From Dipteronia dyeriana (Eukaryota; Streptophyta; Magnoliopsida; Sapindales; Sapindaceae), in the NCBI GenBank assembly GCA_032871835.1, contig CM065296.1, forward strand, positions 52,357,288-52,421,287: a DNA stretch of 64,000 bases, written 5' to 3'. Position numbers and translations under genes: made by a program. The notes under the pieces are model-generated. The model searched no databases and was not told the DNA's origin. It saw only the letters and a list, made by a program, of their open reading frames with translations. How positions within the stretch are numbered: the stretch's first letter is position 1; every line of letters begins with the position of its first letter. This document shows positions 61,105 through 64,000 of this stretch, piece after piece.

Positions 61105-63290
61105 GTTGTCATCCAGATCTCAAGACCAGGAAATAGCTAGGTAGCGCTCTGGATGACTTGGTCGGGGTACCACCCCCAAGAAGGATCTGAGTGTAAGAGC
61201 ATAGTTGCCATCCAGATCTCAAGACTAGGAAATAGCTAGATAGCGCTTCTGATGCATTGTCGGGCTACCAGTCCCAAGAAGGGTCTGAGTGTAAGAGTAT
61301 AGTTGCCATCCAGATCTCAAGACCAGGAAATAGATAGGTAGCGCTCCTGATGACTTGGTCAGGCTACCACCCCCAAGAAGGATCTGAGTGTAAGAACATA
61401 GTTGCCATCCAGATCTTAAGACCAAGTAATAGCTGGACAGCGCTCCTTATGCCTTGTTTGGGCTACCACCTTCAAGAAGGTTCTGAGTGTAAGAGCATAG
61501 TTGCCATCTAGATCTAAAGACTAGGAAATAGCTAGATACCGCTCCTGATGCCTTGGTCGGGCTACCACCCTTAAGAAGGTTCTGAGTGTAAAAGCATAGT
61601 TGCCATCCAGATCTCAAGACCAGGAAATAGCTAGGTAGCGCTCCTGATGCCTTGGTCGGGATAAACCTCCTAAGAAGGACCTAAGTGTAAAAGCATAGTT
61701 GACATCCAGATCTCAAGACCAGGAAATAGCTAGATAGCGCTCCTGATGCCTTGTCGGGCTACTACTCCCAAGAAGGGTCTGAGTGTAATAGCATAGTTGT
61801 CATCTAGATCTCAAGACTAGGAAACAGCTAGGTAACGCTTCTGATGACTTGGTCGGGCTACCACCCCTTAGAAGGATCTGAGTGTAAGAGCATAGTTGCC
61901 AACTAGATCTCGGGACCTGGAAATAGCTAGATAGCCCTCCTGATGCATTGGTCGAGCTACCACCACCAAGATGGATCAGAGTGTAAGAGAATTGTTGCCA
62001 TCCAGATCTGTAGACTAGGAAATAGCTAGATAGTTTTATTGATGCATTGGTCGGGCTTTCACTCCTAAGAAGGATCTGAGTGTAAGAGCATATTTCCCAT
62101 CCAGATCTCAAGACCAGGAAATAGATAGGTAGCAATACTGATGACTTGGTCGGGCTACCACCCCCAAAAAGGATCTGAGTGTAAGAGCATAGCTGCCATC
62201 CAGGGCTCGGGACCAGGAAATAGCTAGATAGCCCTCTTGATGCCTTGGTAAGGCTACCAAACCAAAGAAGGATCCGAGTGTAAGAGCATAGTTGCCATCC
62301 AGATCTTAAGACCAAGTAATAGCTGGACAGCACTCCTTATGCCTTGGTCGGGCTACCACCTTCAAGAAGGTTCTGAGTGTAGGAGCATAGTTGCCATCCA
62401 GATCTCAAGACTAGGAAGTAGCTAGATAGCGCTCCTGATGCCTTGTAGGGCTACCAGTCCCAAGAAGGGTCTGAGTGTAATAGCATAGTTTCCATCAAGA
62501 TCTCAAGACCAGGAAATAGCTAGGTAGCGCTCCTGATGCCTTGGTCGGGCTACCAACCCTAAGAAGGATCTGAGTGTAAGAGCATAGTTGCCATCCAGAT
62601 CTCAAGACCAGGAAATAGCTAGGTAGCGCTCCTGATGCCTTGTGGGGCTACCACCAACAAGAAGGGACTGAGTGAGAGAGCATAGTTGTCATCCAGATCT
62701 CAAGACCAGGAAATAGCTAGATAGCGCTTCTAATGACTTGGCCCAAGAAGGTTCTGAGCGTAAAAGCATAGTTGCCATCCAGATCTAAAGACTAGGAAAT
62801 AGCTAGGTAGCGCTTATGATGCCTTGGTCGGGCTACCCCTCCTAAGAAGGACCTAAGTGTAAGAGCATAGTTGCCATCCAGATCTCAAGACCAGGAAATA
62901 GCTAGATAGTGCTCCTGATGCCTTGTCGGGCTACCACTCCCAAGAAGGGTCTGAGTGTAATAGCATAGTTTTCATCCAGATCATAAGACCAGGAAATAGA
63001 TAGGTAGCGCTCTTGATGACTTGGTCGGGCTACCACCATCAAGAAGGATCTGAGTGTAAGAGCATAGTTGCCATCCAGATCTCAAGATTAGGAAATAGCT
63101 AGATTGCGCTCCTGATGCCTTGTCGGGCTACCACCCCCAAGAAGGATCTGAGTGTAAGAGCATAGTTGCCATCCAGATCTCAAGACTATGAAATAGCTAG
63201 ATAGCACTCCTGATGCCTTGTCGGGCTACCAGTCCCAAGAAGGGTCTGAGTGTAATAGCATAGTTGCCATCCAGATCTCAAGACCAGGAA
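61105..63290. repeat. 2,753-bp HOR unit, copy 2 (partial)
   Basis: It follows copy 1 to about 63,290 and then enters the CAGGAAACAGCTAGGTAACG context. Private changes include GGGATAAACCTCC near 61,660 and TAGTTTTATTGATG near 62,031. Confidence 0.8.
62685..62770 (+). repeat. 86-bp truncated monomer, second copy
   Basis: Same 13-bp deletion junction as at 59,931-60,016, displaced by 2,754 bp. The deletion therefore came before the 2,753-bp duplication. Confidence 0.82.
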
Positions 63291-64000
63291 ACAGCTAGGT
63301 AACGCTCCTGATGCCTATGTCGGGCTACCCCTCCTAAGAAGGACCTAAGTGTAAGAGCATAGTTGCCATCCAGATCTCAAGACCAGGAAATAGCTAGATA
63401 GCGCTCCTGATGCCTTGTCGGGCTACTACTCCCAAGAAGGGTCTGAGTGTAATAGAATAGTTGTCATCCAGATCTCAAGACCAGGAAACAGCTAGGTAAC
63501 GCTTCTGATGACTTGGTCGGGCTACCACCCCCTAGAAGGATCTGAGTGTAAGAGCATAGTTGCCAACTAGATCTCAGGACCTGGAAATAGCTAGATAGCC
63601 CTCCTGGTGCATTGGTCGAGCTACCACCACCAAGATGGATCAGAGTGTAAGAGAATTGTTGCCATCCAGATCTGTAGACTAGGAAATAGCTAGATAGTTT
63701 TTCTGATGCATTGGTTGAGCTTTCACCCCTAAGAAGGATCTGAGTTTAAGAGCATATTTCCCATCCAGATCTCATGACCAGGAAATAGATAGGTAGTAAT
63801 ACTGATGACTTGGTCGGGCTACCACCCCCAAGAAGGATCTGAGTGCAAGAGCATAGTTGCCATCAAGATCTCAAGACCAGGAAATAGCTAGATAGCGCTC
63901 CTGATGCCTTGTCGGGCTACTACTCCCAAGAAGGGTGTGAGTGTAATAGCATAGTTGTCATCCAGATCTCAAGACCAGGAAACAGCTAGGTAACGCTTCT
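63291..64000. repeat. Family II monomers running off the window edge
   Basis: Seven monomers that repeat the order at about 61,620-62,160 (CTACCCCTCC, GTCGGGCTACTACTCCC, CAGGAAACAGC, CAACTAGATCTC, AGATCTGTAGAC). A new CAGGAAACAGCTAGGTAACG monomer begins at 63,956 and is cut by the window end, so the array continues. Confidence 0.75.

Larger units (their letters stand above)
1..64000. repeat. Satellite DNA array, ~99-bp monomer, whole window
   Basis: Every part of the window is a head-to-tail copy of one monomer of about 99 bp, and all copies point the same way. Successive monomer starts (the G of GTTGCCATCC or GTTGTCATCC) at 100, 199 and 298 are 99 bp apart, and the phase can be followed to the end. 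Anchors in monomer coordinates are GTTGCCATCC (1-10), AGATCT (11-16, a BglII site in most copies), GACCAGG (20-26), AAATAGCTAG (28-37), AGCGCT (39-44), GCCTTGGTCGGGCTACC (51-67), AAGAAGG (74-80) and GTGTAAGAGCATA (87-99). Length variants are 98, 103, 96, 93, 92, 86, 82 and 80 bp. No unique stretch, gene, transposon or inversion was seen. The location (centromere, pericentromere, subtelomere) and species cannot be read from the sequence. Two monomers (198 bp) are close to a typical nucleosome spacing, which is only suggestive. Confidence 0.98.

Noticed and set aside
61800..62333. Minus-strand open frames (up to 177 codons) that look like a protein with a 33-residue repeat
   Set aside because: They follow the 99-bp period exactly, start at chance ATGs, are broken by 98- and 103-bp monomers, have no unique N- or C-terminal region and show no resemblance to a known repeat family. 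They are shadows of the satellite.
1..64000. CRISPR array
   Set aside because: There is no short conserved repeat alternating with unique spacers. The whole 99-bp unit is repeated and varies throughout, and no cas genes are present.
1..64000. Embedded transposable element or retrovirus-like insertion
   Set aside because: The monomer phase is continuous through the window. No long terminal repeats, terminal inverted repeats, poly(A) tract, target-site duplication or reverse-transcriptase/transposase-like frame was seen.
1..64000. tRNA, rRNA or other known RNA genes
   Set aside because: No A-box/B-box pair, rRNA core motif or snRNA-like segment stands out from the satellite, and the short stems found are weak.
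1..64000. CENP-B box or telomeric repeat motifs
   Set aside because: I saw no match to the 17-bp CENP-B box pattern (TTCG....A..CGGG type) and no TTAGGG or TTTAGGG runs, so there is no motif evidence for a centromere or telomere.

Overview
The whole 64 kb window is one uninterrupted, head-to-tail satellite DNA array. The basic monomer is about 99 bp, with common length classes of 98, 99 and 103 bp and rarer ones of 80-96 bp. About 645-650 monomers cover every base. I found no protein gene, RNA gene, CRISPR array or transposon, no inversion and no unique sequence. Both window edges lie inside the array, so it extends beyond the window on both sides. An array of this size and structure points to a eukaryotic heterochromatic domain (centromeric, pericentromeric or subtelomeric). 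I do not recognise the monomer and cannot name the species. Variants cluster at CG and also at CAG/CTG sites, which weakly suggests a plant (CG plus CHG methylation).

Layout. (1) Positions 1 to about 19,579 are family I, marked by shortened 82-bp and 93-bp monomers. It holds a 3,304-bp higher-order repeat (HOR, two imperfect copies), a 1,848-bp HOR (6.5-10.1 kb), a nearly identical 3,717-bp tandem duplication (8.7-15.8 kb) and a more decayed tail. (2) About 19,580-20,269 is the changeover to family II. Family II is marked by 98-bp monomers that lost one G, 103-bp monomers that gained 4 bp, and a monomer reading CCAAGTAATAGCTGGACAG. (3) 20,270-30,865 is an exact 20-monomer, 1,980-bp HOR. A 4,656-bp super-unit made of it was itself duplicated. 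(4) 31,556-43,780 alternates 2,375-bp and 1,782-bp units, together a 4,157-bp tandem duplication. (5) 45,011-47,580 is a 9-monomer, 890-bp HOR. (6) 47,581-64,000 is a mosaic of dispersed block copies with offsets of 988, 3,163, 6,421, 1,972 and 2,753 bp.

Open frames exist only because 99 is 3 x 33: two minus-strand frames of the consensus have no stop, so tandem copies read as a 33-residue repeat protein. The plus strand is closed in all frames by TAG triplets spaced 4 bp apart. I treat all these frames as non-coding. What the window does record is satellite evolution: nested segmental duplications, sharp junctions and short-homology rearrangements inside single monomers.
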